Part shown: in pieces, positions 45,630-56,559 of the stretch
Layout of the letters: each line of letters opens with the position of its first letter
Position numbering within the stretch: the stretch's first letter is position 1
NCBI RefSeq assembly: GCF_000321225.1
Contig: NW_004452099.1
Span: 62,001 to 126,000 of the forward strand
Reading direction: 5' to 3'
Origin: Odobenus rosmarus divergens
Taxonomy: Eukaryota; Chordata; Mammalia; Carnivora; Odobenidae
Length of the DNA stretch: 64,000 nt
Position numbers and translations under genes: made by a program
The notes under the pieces: generated by a model
Seen by the model: the letters and a program-made list of their open reading frames with translations, nothing else
Databases searched by the model: none
What the model was told of the DNA's origin: nothing

Positions 45630-46560
45630 GTTTAGCTCTGACACATAGAGAGCTTGGAGGTCTTGACCCTTGTTCTTACACAGAATAAGGCTGAACAAAC
45701 TGAAAATCAACAGTTTTTTCTTCGAATTGTCAGAGAATTGAGGTCACAGGGCAAAGGACCAACCTGACATCTGGAAAGATGGACAAATCAACTCATGACA
45801 AATCAACTCCAGCTTACTGGAGCAGAAACTACTGGAACCATAAGCTGGTGGGAGCACATAGTTTTTATGAATCATGGAAGGCTGAATGTGGACTAACATG
45901 TGAGTCAGAAACTCATGGGTGACATGATGCTGGTGGGCATAACCCTATAATTTCATGAGTTTTGCCCCCAGGATCCCCCACTGTGTTCCCACAGCGAAGA
46001 GCCAAATAGATCTCTTGTCTCTGGCTGGGGAAGAAACAGAGTAATCATTTTGAAATGCACTCATTGCTTTTATTTTTTTTTTAATAAGAAAATCCCCCTC
46101 TTCAAGACAAAAGTCTCTCTCATAGCTGTATGCTGACATTTCCTGTACTCCATTTCCCTCTACCTAAGGGGGAGAGGGTGGGGAGAATTAGAAACAATTT
46201 GGAAGGTCACAACTGAGAGACACAGGCCTACTAAAAGATTGAGATGTAATCATAAATTAGATAACTCTTTCCTCCCTCATACCTTATCAAAATGTCAACA
46301 GGGCTCCAGTAAAAATTATTATAGCTGAAAGAGATGTAAGCCACAAACTATCTAAGGAGGTGTTCTTAGGAAAACCTTAAGGCAACAAGAGAGATGGATA
46401 CTCTAGGAAACTGCAGCCTTTGGCATCGACAGCTATAGCAAACATTAAATATAGCCTAACATGATCAATGTCAAACCTCACACAAAAGGCCTATTTATCT
46501 CAATTCCAATTAGACAATACATCATGAACAGCTTTCAACAAAAAATTACAAATGAATGAA
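45630..46560 (+). mobile_element. Probable old LINE-1 5' region
   Basis: 'AACTGCAGCCTTTGGCATCG', 'ACAGCTATAGCAAACATTAA' and 'TCAACAAAAAATTACAAATG' resemble the 5' UTR/ORF1 approach of old L1M elements. Other parts are not recognised. Called on memory of layout, so moderate confidence only. Confidence 0.45.
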
Positions 46561-47335
46561 CAGCATTTATTTGTAGAGTAATGGTCTTAAGGAGAAGAGA
46601 AGGGATAGGATTTAGTGCATAAGTGGAAGAATTTGTTCATCATGCGAACACAGAAAGTTGACATATGGCAAGAGGTTAGGAGGCAGAGAACAGAGGTATA
46701 GATGCAGGTAGTGAGTAAAGGACAGGAGGGAATTCATGCAAGTTTTTTCTAATTGCCTGAATTTGCTCAAGTAAGTAGGAAGCAACATCATTCTCTTTGA
46801 GTGTGGACAGGGAATTAGAGTTACAAGGTCTTAAAATTTTGAAGACATGAAATATTATTAAGAAGAGTGGAAAGCATAGGCAAATGTAGTAAAATAGTCT
46901 TTAGTACTAAAGGTTCACACAAAGGTTATGGTCATCAATTTAAAATAAGACTTTTCTGCATAATGGTTTGTCTATAGTGTGGTGCATTCAAATTAAGTAC
47001 CAAGGGCATACCACAAATGAACCAGTGAATTAGAGTTCCTGTTGTTTTCCTTTGAATTCTTTAGTCAAAGTTCTATTTTTACCGAGCATTCTATAAGTGC
47101 ACATATGTAAATACACACACACAAACAGACAGATACATATGTGTTTATTTATACACCTACACATACTCAAATACAATAGTTTGCTTATTGATTTCATTTA
47201 AAATACAGGTAGCAAGCTTTACTTGGAACTATAAATGAAGTAGCATAAAACTTAATAAAATTCAGATCTTTATTATTTTAGAAATATATAATATATATAT
47301 GCATATGTATATATATAAAACCATTACAGCTCAGT
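46561..47335. other. Unassigned stretch
   Basis: Positions 46600-46900 are purine-rich and might be a decayed L2-like repeat. A short CA run lies at 47113-47124 and a TA run at 47287-47318. No gene. Confidence 0.35.
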
Positions 47336-47339
47336 AATT

Positions 47340-47864
47340 GGAAGACTACTTACAAAAAACAAAAACAAAAACAAAAAAAAACAGAAGATTTGAACTGAAA
47401 TTTTACCAAAGAAGGTATATGGATGGAAAATAAGCACATTAAGAAAATGTTCAATATTATTCATAATTAGGAAATTGCAAATTAAAAACAGAATATGAAG
47501 ACACTAGAATGGCAAAAATAAAAAATACTGAAAGTACCAAGTGTTGTCAAGGATTTGAAGAAACTGGAGCCCTCATACATTGCTATAAAATGATACAACC
47601 ACTTTGGAAAATAATTTGGTGACTTCTTATAAAGTTGAACTTTCACTTATATACCACCAAATAACTCTTAGGCATTTGCCTTCAGAAAGAAAAAAGAAGC
47701 CATACGTCCACAATAAAACTAGTACACATATGTTCATATTAGCTTTTTCTATAAAAGCCAAAATCTGAAAACAATCCAAGTGTCCATTATTAGGTAAATA
47801 AACAACATGGGATTTATCTGTACAACTAAATATTATTCAGCAATGAAAAGAATGGACTATTGTT
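47340..47864 (+). mobile_element. Old LINE-1 ORF2 tail, left part
   Basis: 'AGTGTTGTCAAGGATTTGAA', 'CATACATTGCTATAAAATGA', 'AACAATCCAAGTGTCCATTA' and 'AAATATTATTCAGCAATGAA' are sense L1 ORF2 C-terminal text. The element is split at AAGAATGGACTATTGTT and resumes at 48421. Confidence 0.8.
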
Positions 47865-47892
47865 TTTTGTTTGTTTGTTTGTTTGTTTGTTT

Positions 47893-48083
47893 TTAAAGAT
47901 TTTATTTATTCCATGGACAGAGAGAGACACAGGGAGAGAGGGAACACAAGCAGGGGGAGTGGGAGAGGGAGAAGCAGGCTCCCCGCAGAGCAGGGAGCCC
48001 GATGCGGGGCTCGATCCCAGGACCCTGGGACAATGACCTGAGCCGAAGGCAGACACTTAACGACTGAGCCACCCAGGTGCCCC
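47893..48083 (-). mobile_element. CAN-SINE (S2-type) at the 3' end of the composite unit
   Basis: Antisense SINE, near consensus, with a (GTTT)n run at 47867-47892 in place of a plain T-run. It has no private TSD at its head side (48084). Confidence 0.95.
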
Positions 48084-48240
48084 TAAAGTGTATTATTTCA
48101 TGGCTTTTAGAACATTTCACAAATGTGTGCACCCATCACAATCATCCCTTTTAGAATATTTTAATTACCCGCAGAAGGAAACACACACCCTCCTTAGCCA
48201 TCAGCCCCAAGCCCCTACACCAGGCCAAGTAGGGTGGGTT

Positions 48241-48263
48241 TTTTTGTTTTGTTTTGTTTTAAC
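48241..48263. repeat. (GTTTT)n repeat
   Basis: Short T-rich GTTTT repeat inside the composite insertion. Confidence 0.85.
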
Positions 48264-48420
48264 TATGGGTGAGTCAGGGACTTAAACATATCAATACATC
48301 ACAGAGGTATTGCCCACCTATTTCACAATTTCCTCCCATCAGGCAGGACCCAAAGTCCAAGTCCCAACATCAGCATTTCATTGCCCTGGAATATTCATGC
48401 AAGTCCATGATATTTCTCCC

Positions 48421-48760
48421 AAGAATGGACTATTGTTACATTCAAGAACATGGATGACTCAGGGAGAGGTAGTGAAAGAAAGGAGGGAGAGAAAGGAAAA
48501 AAAAAAGTCAGGCAGAAAAGAGTTTGGACTATATGACTCCATATAAAATCTGAGCAAATGGAAATTAATTTTTTTGAGGATAAAAGCAATACATCACTGC
48601 CTGGGGATGAAGGTGGAAGAATGAATGGATTGCAAAAGAGCACAAGGAGACTTTTGTAGATAATGGAAAGTTTTGTTATCTGAGTTGGTGATGGTTTCAT
48701 GAGTATATACATATATCAAGACTTATCAAATTATAAACTTTAAACATTGCTATTTTATTG
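48421..48760 (+). mobile_element. Old LINE-1 3' end, right part
   Basis: Continues from 47864: 'CATTCAAGAACATGGATGAC', 'GACTATATGACTCCATATAA', 'TGGGGATGAAGGTGGAAGAA', then a 3' UTR-like stretch to about 48760. Confidence 0.75.
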
Positions 48761-48764
48761 TGTG

Positions 48765-49242
48765 GTTTTTCATTTTCCACCTTTTTTCAGTTTCAACTTA
48801 TTTTTAAAGCAAAATAAACAGCGTAGTATGAAGTTTATAAGTATGTAAAAATAAAATATAACAGATACAGAATAAAATGTAAGACAAGAACAAAAGGACA
48901 GGAGAGGGAAATGGGAATTTCTTGTTAGCCACATCACACTATTGACTTTAACAGAATTTACAGCCATCAGACTTTCCTAATACAAAATGTTATGGAGTTG
49001 ATATTTCTAAGTATTTACAATTGTAATTATTCTCCATATTGTTTCTTTAACAAGAAAAATTACATGCACCTATAGAGAGACTATAGGTAGAGTAAGACAA
49101 ACAGTTGTGCCATATGATATTTAAATAGGTGTCCATAAAATCGCGTGGGGATAGTAGGGTGAGAGAAGGAGAGAGGTTACCAATAATTAGTATGTGTAAT
49201 GTGCATATCTGTGTGTGGTGAGTATGTGCACTTTTATAAGAC
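48765..49242. other. Unassigned stretch
   Basis: Nothing recognised. Confidence 0.3.
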
Positions 49243-49263
49243 AATTTTATAATTTATTTATTT

Positions 49264-49460
49264 ATTTTTTTAAAAGATTTTATTTATTTATTTGAGAGAG
49301 AGAGAATGAGAGATAGAGAGCACGCGAGGGAAGAGGGTCAGAGGGAGAAGCAGACTCCCCGCCGAGCAGGGAGCCCGATGTGGGACTCGATCCCGGGACT
49401 CCAGGATCATGACCTGAGCCGAAGGCAGTCGCCCAACCAACTGAGCCACCCAGGCTCCCT
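49264..49460 (-). mobile_element. CAN-SINE (S1-type)
   Basis: Antisense copy with 'GACTCGATCCCGGGACTCCA'. ATTTTATAATTTA occurs on both sides (49243 and about 49464) as TSD. Confidence 0.95.
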
Positions 49461-49474
49461 GGCATTTTTATAAT

Positions 49475-49984
49475 TTAGTATGTTAAGCATTCATTCCCAG
49501 CCTTGAAACTCTTGGGGAAGATAGCTAATTTTGACTATAATAATAATTACCTTTGAGTTTATATTAATTCCCAGGAAGTGTTGTTTATTTGCATTTCCAG
49601 GACTCAAAGCAAACAATTTATTTTAACCTAAATTTTATTTTTGTTTAATTCTCATTCAAAATATAACTACACATTGTAGCAATTTGCACTTTGACATATT
49701 TAATGTCAACATAATTAAAATAATTGACTGATGGCATCTATATCAGTTGCATACAATGAAATATTGTAGAATTATTTGTAATTCCTCAGGGATTGTGATC
49801 ATTCTCACTTGGTGGAATATCCCATGATTGTGTCCAATTGCAGAAAAGGTACCTTTTAGTATCTTTAGAAAAGCACCTCTATCCCTACTGTTTCATAACT
49901 TCTAAGCATTTGTGATTGACTTGTAATCCATGGATTTTGCAAAATATGTAGTCAGATTTAACATTGCTAAGCACTAAGAATGCT
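49475..49984. other. Unassigned AT-rich stretch
   Basis: Nothing recognised. Confidence 0.3.
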
Positions 49985-50170
49985 GCATTCATTATTATTT
50001 CATTAGTCATTAAAATAACTTACTGAGGAAGATAGCAGGCTCATTTTGCCAGGGAGAATGCAGATGCAGGGTATGGATCAGTTATTTTACCCAAGTCCCC
50101 TCTCTAGTAATTGTATGGATGACTCAAATTTTGTGTTTTCACTCATTGTGTACTGCCCTACATTGCTGCA
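49985..50170 (-). repeat. MIR relic, antisense
   Basis: 'TACTGAGGAAGATAGCAGGC', 'AGTTATTTTACCCAAGTCCC' and 'CTCTAGTAATTGTATGGATG' follow the antisense MIR order (fraction of 'gaggaaactgaggc', 'acttgcccaagg', 'cacagctagtaag'). Confidence 0.5.
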
Positions 50171-50324
50171 TTCTTTTTTTTTTCTAGTATTTAGTTTTGT
50201 TACTCCTAGAACTTAGTAAATACCTCACTTTCTCTCACTCTGTCTTTTGTAAACTTGGAACTACAGTTGAGTAAAACAATCTATTAAATACTATTCTGCA
50301 TGTGGCTGTCCAATGTACCTCTGA

Positions 50325-50655
50325 AACAAATAATACATTATATGTTAAAAAAAGAAGAAGAAGAAGAAGAAGAAGAAGAAGAAGAAGAAGAAGAAGAAGA
50401 AGAAGATAGCAGGAAGGGAAAAATGAAGGGGGGGATGGAATCCGAGGGGGAGATGAACCGTAAGAGACTATGGACTCTGAGAAACAAACTGAGGGTTTTA
50501 GAGGGGAGGGGGGTGAGGGGATGGCTTAGCCCGTTGATGGCTATTAAAGAGGGCACGTTCTGCATGGAGCACTGGGTGTTATACGCAAACAATGAATCAT
50601 GGAATACTACATCAAAAACTAGTGATGTATGGTGATTAACATAACATAATAAAAA
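50325..50655 (+). mobile_element. Carnivore LINE-1 3' UTR end with expanded AAG tract
   Basis: Starts 'TGTACCTCTGAAACAAATAA', then the internal A-run has become (AAG)n (50350-50406). The G-rich purine tract and the second module ending 'AACATAACATAATAAAAAAA' follow. AAATACTATT on both sides is a possible TSD. Reading frames here (poly-Glu or poly-Ser) are microsatellite products. Confidence 0.88.
50350..50406. repeat. (AAG)n microsatellite
   Basis: About 19 AAG units lying exactly where sister L1 copies have an A-run plus one to three AAG-like units. Confidence 0.97.
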
Positions 50656-50659
50656 AAAG

Positions 50660-52605
50660 GGAAAAATACTATTGCTAGAATACTAAATTTGAAAAAGAGA
50701 AAAGAACATACAACTTCTGTTTTGATACTATTCACAACTTACTCTAGGTTGAAACAAACTGGTTCACATGAAATCAGCTATAAATTAAATATTTTATTTC
50801 ATTTTCACCAGAACTAGTCTGCTGCTTTGAAGACTGAATTCAATTACGTATCTTCTTGGAAAATTGCAAGATACATGTACAAGAGTTATATAGATTATAT
50901 TTTTAAGACAGTTTTATTTGCAGTATAATTAATGCTATATCAATAAGCAGCAAAGTGATGAAGATGCTAGTTGATAGATAATTGAAATATTTGCACCAAA
51001 TAGTCATAGATTGAATTTCATTCCCATTTTTTTAAAAACTTAATGTCCGCGTCAACTTACTTCTGGGCTTCCTAAAATTCCATAACCATCTGAAACATAA
51101 TTTCATTCTTCTTCAGGAAACCTTTGCATTCCATTTTATATTTTCAGCAATAATTTTCAGCACCTCATTTACCATACCAAGACTTTGCGTTTAAGTTCAG
51201 TAAATAGAGCTGAAAAGGAGAGAAGATGGTACTTAAATAGAGCTATTACAGATTTATATATTGTCATTTCAATAACTGTTAGTGTTAAATAAACTGATAT
51301 TGTTTTATTCTCAGGCAACATAAGAGTGCTCAGACACTCTGTCACATAATATCATCTGGTATAGTTTTTAATCATTTCTTCCATTTAAGACCTAAATCTT
51401 ACTTATTTTTGGAAGACTTGATAAAGATGTATTAGTATGAATACAGCACATTATGCAGATGTGACCACCTTGACATTCATTATTCAATATTTCAGGGGGT
51501 TATGGAGCTGGGAGGAGCCAAGAAATACAAAGTTTTAGTTGAAAACACTATTAACCTTAATGTAGATTTTAGAATTTTGCCTTGCAATGATTTTTCCCAA
51601 ATGACAATCTACTTATCCCCAGGAGGCTTGATTAGATCTTTAATTAACTCAATCTGGAAGTGCAATGACCTCTAATTAAAATAAATTTTGTTTCTTCTAG
51701 CAGCAAAATAATGAACTTATTCAAATGAGTTTCACAGCCATGCAAAATCAAAACCAATTAGAAGCTAATAATGAAGTATGTCATTAGCTATACGACAAAC
51801 TCTAGAAAAAAGAGGGAAGTTCTCTTTATTAAAATTGTAAGGGTTAAACATTTGATTATTATAAATGAAGCAAAGTGTAAACATGCTATGTAGTGAATAT
51901 GAATAAGTGAAATATATCTTTGCAGAAGTACATCAGGAAATCATAAAAAATCCCAATCATTTTTCTGAGTGGTTTCCCACAATATTAATTTAGTTTGCTG
52001 TTGCATAACATACTTTTATAAGTGCAATTTTTGAATTGCCTACAAAATCAGTATGAGTCACACTTGAAACTTGACTATGTATAATCATGTTGACTATGAC
52101 CCCATTACTACAGAATTTAAAAACAACTGTATAAGATATGAATGAAATGCTATGTTGTCTGATGGATCTATTACTCAAAATTGTTAGGCATATAAGGTCC
52201 ACCAGTAAATCTGTATGTAAAATAATATCAATGGAAATATGAAGATCTGCCAGCCTCCAATCATGAAATAAAATGATTTTTCTTTTGGTTTATGAACTTA
52301 AAACATTAATTATAAATACATTTTATTTATACTAATGTATTAAATAAGACCTTTCTGGAGAAGCTTATTACGTCTTCAATATTTTCAATATTTTAATCTG
52401 TTTTGTTCGGTCTCTTGATTGTAAAAATTGCATGTGAACATTTAAGAGAAATAAAAAAAGCAAAGAAATATATAAAAGGAGTGTCTTAATGCTGCAACCA
52501 GATACACTCCGCCTTTTTATATTATACTTTTCTATGCTTAGTTTTATTTACAGAACTTTTTATTTTGGTAAAATGCATGAGGGGAAATGCATATATTGTA
52601 CATGT
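50660..52605. other. Unassigned non-repeat block
   Basis: Nearly 2 kb without a recognisable repeat. Positions 51590-51800 carry several TAATTA-type homeodomain motifs (TTTAATTAACTC, CTAATTAAAA, CCAATTAGAAG) in mixed-composition sequence and resemble conserved noncoding DNA. No ORF of note. Confidence 0.4.
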
Positions 52606-52620
52606 ACACTTAAGTGAGTT

Positions 52621-52811
52621 TTTTTTTTTAAGATTTTATTTATTTATTTGAGAGAGTGAGAGAGCACAAGCAGGGCGAGCAGCAGAGGGAGAGGGAGAAG
52701 CAAGCTCTCTGCTGAACTGGGAGCCTGCTGATGGACTTGATCCCAGTACCCTGGGATCATGACCTGAGCCAAAGGCAGACGCTTAACAAACTGAGCCACC
52801 CAGGGACCCCC
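52621..52811 (-). mobile_element. CAN-SINE
   Basis: Antisense copy, T-run left and 'GAGCCACCCAGGGACCCC' right. TSD ACTTAAGTGAGTT / CTTCAGTGAGTT. Confidence 0.94.
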
Positions 52812-52939
52812 TTCAGTGAGTTCTGAAAAAAGTATACATCCGTATCTTCTCTCAAGTGAGATTATTTCCATCATCCAAAAATTTCTCTCTCTCTTTTTTT
52901 CCATCCAATCCCACAATGCCATCTACTCAAAACTAGCTT

Positions 52940-53460
52940 ATAATTTTTTTTTTAAACCACAGATTGTTTTGCTGATTCTAGAACTTCATAGAAATGGAAA
53001 CAAACTGTTCTGTGTGGGCAATTCATCCATGTTCCTGTGTGCATCAGTGTTTTCAAAATTTTTTGAATAATGTCTCATTCTATATATACAGCAAAATTTG
53101 TTTATATACCGTCAAGTTGATAAACATTTTAATTTTTTCCTGTCTTTAACTTTGTTGAATAAAGCTGCGGTAGACTTCTTGTGTAAATCTGCTAGTGAAT
53201 ATATATTTTATATCTCTTAAATATCTAGGCACATAATATCTGAATTATTATATAGATAAAAATATTTTTCTAAAGTGGTTGTACCATTTTACACTCTAAC
53301 CAACAATTTAACTACCCCTATTTCTCCTAATCCTCATCAATATTCACAATTGATGGTCTTTAAATTTTATCCTTTCTCATTAAGTACTAGTCATTTTTTG
53401 ATTTTTAATGCACATTTCTCTGATAAATAGTAATTCAGTACACTTTTTCATGAGCCTGTA
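52940..53460 (-). mobile_element. Old LINE-1 3' end, antisense
   Basis: 'GCTGATTCTAGAACTTCATA', 'TTTGTTGAATAAAGCTGCGG', 'AAAGTGGTTGTACCATTTTA' and 'TCTCATTAAGTACTAGTCAT' follow the antisense L1 ORF2 tail/3' UTR order. A TA-rich run at 53466-53500 marks the right end. Confidence 0.7.
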
Positions 53461-53499
53461 TCCCATATATATATATATTTATATATATTTACATATATA

Positions 53500-53785
53500 T
53501 AAGAGTTTAACTTTTTGAGATAATACTGAATTCCCCACTTCTTTGAACATAAGTATAGTTTGCCTTGATATATCTTTACATTTTATATAATTATTGATCA
53601 AGCATTTTGTATATTAAATAACAAGTTACTATCTTCAGATGTTTGGCATATTAATAAGTACATGACTTATCCTTAAGAAAAAAAGAAAAATAAGTAAGTC
53701 AAACAAATTATGGTATAGGAATTCCTGTACAAGCACACAAGCTATATTTATTATTATCAGATTTTTAAAAGGAAGAAAATAAATT
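53500..53785. other. Unassigned AT-rich stretch
   Basis: Might continue the antisense L1; not recognised with confidence. Confidence 0.3.
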
Positions 53786-53795
53786 CACTTTAATT

Positions 53796-53970
53796 ATTTT
53801 TTTAAGATTTTATTTATTTATTTGAGAGAGACAAGAGAGCACCAGTATGGGGAGAGGGAGAGGGGAGGGGGGAGGGGAAGAGAAGGGGGAGGGGGAGGGG
53901 AGAAGCGGGAGCCCCATGCAGGGCTCCATCCCAGAACCCTGAGATCATGACCTGAGCCACCCAGGTGCCT
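53796..53970 (-). mobile_element. CAN-SINE with GGGGA expansion and head deletion
   Basis: Antisense SINE whose purine-rich body (53849-53902) has grown into repeated GGGGA/GGGGGA. It ends 'TGACCTGAGCCACCCAGGTG', missing the about 25 bp that normally lie between the two GAGCC words, as if deleted by slippage between them. TSD ATTCACTTTAATT / TCTCACTTTGATT. Confidence 0.92.
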
Positions 53971-53984
53971 CTCACTTTGATTCT

Positions 53985-54185
53985 TAGTAACAGTTTGTTA
54001 TATCTGCATCAAAATCCCTGCAAAGTGGACTGAGAAAGTTTTACTTCCCTTCTCAGACATAATGATATTTAGTAGATTCTGAACTGTAAAGATTTTTTCT
54101 AAAATGTATTTCTTTGAATGCTAACTATCCATCATGCTAACATACTGACCAACAGCCTTATACTTGTGTGAAATGATAACTGTCT
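53985..54185. other. Unassigned stretch
   Basis: Nothing recognised. Confidence 0.3.
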
Positions 54186-54189
54186 TAAG

Positions 54190-54637
54190 CAGAAATAAAC
54201 TTAATAAACTGAGGGTTGCTAAAGTGGTGGTGGGTGGGAGGAATGGGGTGGCTGGGTGATAGACATTGGGGAGGGTATGTGTTATGGTGAGCGCTGTGAA
54301 TTGTGTAAGACTGATGAATCACAGACCTGTACCTCTGAAACTAATAATACATTATATGTTAAAAAAAAGAGAGAGAAGATAGTAGGAAGGGAAAAATGAA
54401 GGGGGGGAAATCGGAGGGGGCGATGAACCATGAGAGACTATGGACTCTGAGAAACAAACTGAGGGCTCTAGGGAGGGGGTGGGGGGATGGGCTAGCCTGG
54501 TGGTGGGTATTAAAGAGGGCATGTTCTGCATGGAGCACTGGGTGTTATACGCAAACAATGAACCATGGAACACTACATCAAAAACTAATGATGTAGTGTA
54601 TGGTGATTAACATAACATAATAAAATTTAAAAAAATT
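54190..54637 (+). mobile_element. Carnivore LINE-1 3' UTR end
   Basis: The longest of the three: 'GGTGGTGGGTGGGAGGAATG', first module 'GGGAGGGTATGTGTTATGGT' to 'AATACATTATATGTTAAAAA', purine tract 54375-54420 and the second module to 'AACATAACATAATAAAATTT'. Only a few AG-rich units follow the internal A-run. Confidence 0.9.
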
Positions 54638-54639
54638 CT

Positions 54640-55845
54640 ATTGTTTACCTGAATTTCAAAGCAAAATATATGCAGTGCATGAAGACCTTATACAATTTAG
54701 AAGGTATTACAAGTCCATTTTATCTAAAACCTCCCCCTTGCAAGAATGGTCATGGTGTTTGAACACACCATCACTAGCACATCCCCTACACAGTGCTCTG
54801 AACTGATTTCCCATTTTAACTGAGTCACAATTTCCTTATCTAAGAACATTTGCACTGATTAACAGCATTAACATTTCCCTAGTAAATATCACATATATCT
54901 GATTCTTATGTAGCTCAGACTAGATCTAAAGACATGATTAGTATTTGAGAAAACAAAGAGAAAAAACAAAGCTTTGGAAATGAAAGTATTCTGGGGAATT
55001 TAAATTAGGTGAAAATATAATGTGGCCCCAAGAGCATTAGTACTGAATGTTAACGCTTAAAAACCATTAGGCAGGCTTGAAGGACCTTTGCCAGAAACAT
55101 ATTTGAGTATTTTTCTGTATGTAACTGCATAATTGAGCGAAAGTAATTGATTTGGATACCCTACAGAGACATAATAATACCTACTGAGATTAAACTTCAC
55201 AAGTAATTTCTCAAAAGTTATGATAACAACTAGATTTTTTTTAAATATTGTTATTCCTTCAGTTTTTCTCTGCTGAGCAAACTGACATAACCAGGGTTTT
55301 AAACTTAAAAGAAAAACAAATATGTAAAAAGATTAATTATTCTATGATATTTGCTTCATCATGTGCACTTAAAGCATTAGAGCTATTTCAAAAACAATAA
55401 GAAAACCACCTTAATCTTTTCTACCTTAGTAGTTTTCTGTCTTGAGTGTAGGGTGTCTAACTGAAGTCAAAGGATGGATTTACCAATATGTCATGGAAAT
55501 CTCTTTTTCTACTTTTCTTCAGACCTCTAACTTCCTGGTGCCAGTAGATAATCTTGATACAGGTTTGAGCCAGAAGACAATCCTAAAGACCACTAAGAAT
55601 TTGAATTTTATTGTGAAGGGTGAGGCCAGGAGATGCCCTTAATTTTTCTGATTCCTTCATTACTCAAATTTTCAATCAAGAACTGTCAAGTCTAGTTTCA
55701 AACATATCCTTTATCCTTTCACTTCTGCCCAGCTCCATTATTTTAAGACAGTGTTCTAGACACGCAAAGACATGAAAAATTAGCAATTAGTAAAGTCACT
55801 ATCTTTTCGTTTTTAAAAATTTTATTGCATCACATTTATTATTTT
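54640..55845. other. Unassigned block with one exon-like segment
   Basis: No repeat recognised. Positions 55523-55619 form an open segment preceded by a pyrimidine tract plus CAG and followed by GTGAGG, so they look like an internal exon; no other evidence supports a gene. Confidence 0.35.
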
Positions 55846-55849
55846 TTTA

Positions 55850-55900
55850 ACAAATATTGATCAAGTATGTACTATTGTACAGCACTCTAGCTGGGCTTAA
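55850..55900 (-). repeat. L2-like fragment, antisense
   Basis: 'AACAAATATTGATCAAGTAT' and 'GTACTATTGTACAGCACTCT' resemble the antisense L2 end. Short. Confidence 0.4.
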
Positions 55901-55904
55901 GCGT

Positions 55905-56555
55905 TAACTTGCTTCAAGTTAACATACTTCTTGCTTGATGACTTAAGGCCCTTGATCTGCAACAGAGCTGATTTGCTTCCTTTGAGATTTGCAGACCACT
56001 GGCTTTGGGGAATAAGAGACGAGAACTTTCCCAGGCCACAGAGGCCAACCAGTTGCCTCGAAGCCACCTCAGCTTTCTGATTAGCTCAGCAAACTTAGCA
56101 AAATGTTTTTTATTTTTCTTCTTATGGTCACACAAATGACTTTACTGACCTCCCTCTGTGCATCTGTAGACTTTGCTCTCCTTTATGGAAAGAACAGAGT
56201 ACTTATGCACAACCCCGGGTACCAAGAAACCAGACCTTCTTGCAGAACCACCCTGGGTACCAAGGAACTAAGGCTTCTTGCACAACTCTGAGCACCGAGA
56301 TAACTGTAGCTGACATCACCGAGGCTGCACATAATCAAGAAATGTCACAGACCACTACACTCCCTTAACTGATCAAACTCCTTTAAAAATCTCTGGGCCA
56401 GGCAGAAACCTAGGAGTTGGCCTTTGGACAAGAGTCTGCCTTCTTCCCAGGTGGCTGGCCTCCCGAATAAAGCTCATATTTCTTTCCAGTCAAAAATCAT
56501 CTCTCGAGTATCAGCCTTTCGAGAAATGGGCAGCCGAACTTGGGTTTTGGTAACA
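55905..56555 (+). mobile_element. ERV1-type LTR with tandem repeats upstream of the TATA box
   Basis: A TATA-like TTTAAAA lies at 56392 and AATAAA at 56466-56471. About 85 bp further the block ends 'TTGGGTTTTGGTAACA' (56555). Upstream, three tandem units of about 35-38 bp begin at 56207, 56242 and 56280 (each GCA...ACC...CTTCTT-like). The left boundary is unresolved. GC is higher than in the flanks. No gag/pol/env is adjacent. The small frames inside are not genes. Confidence 0.6.
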
Positions 56556-56559
56556 AGAT

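Larger units (their letters stand above)
47865..48420 (-). mobile_element. Composite antisense insertion within L1
   Basis: A 556-bp unit bounded by a perfect 17-bp TSD, AAGAATGGACTATTGTT (47848-47864 and 48421-48437). Read on the minus strand it is about 340 bp of other sequence, part resembling an old L1 3' UTR (48090-48225), followed by a CAN-SINE and its (CAAA)n/A tail. The whole behaves as one retroposed unit. Confidence 0.75.

Noticed and set aside
50300..50635. Acidic and serine-rich open frames
   Set aside because: They are translations of the AAG microsatellite and the L1 3' UTR.
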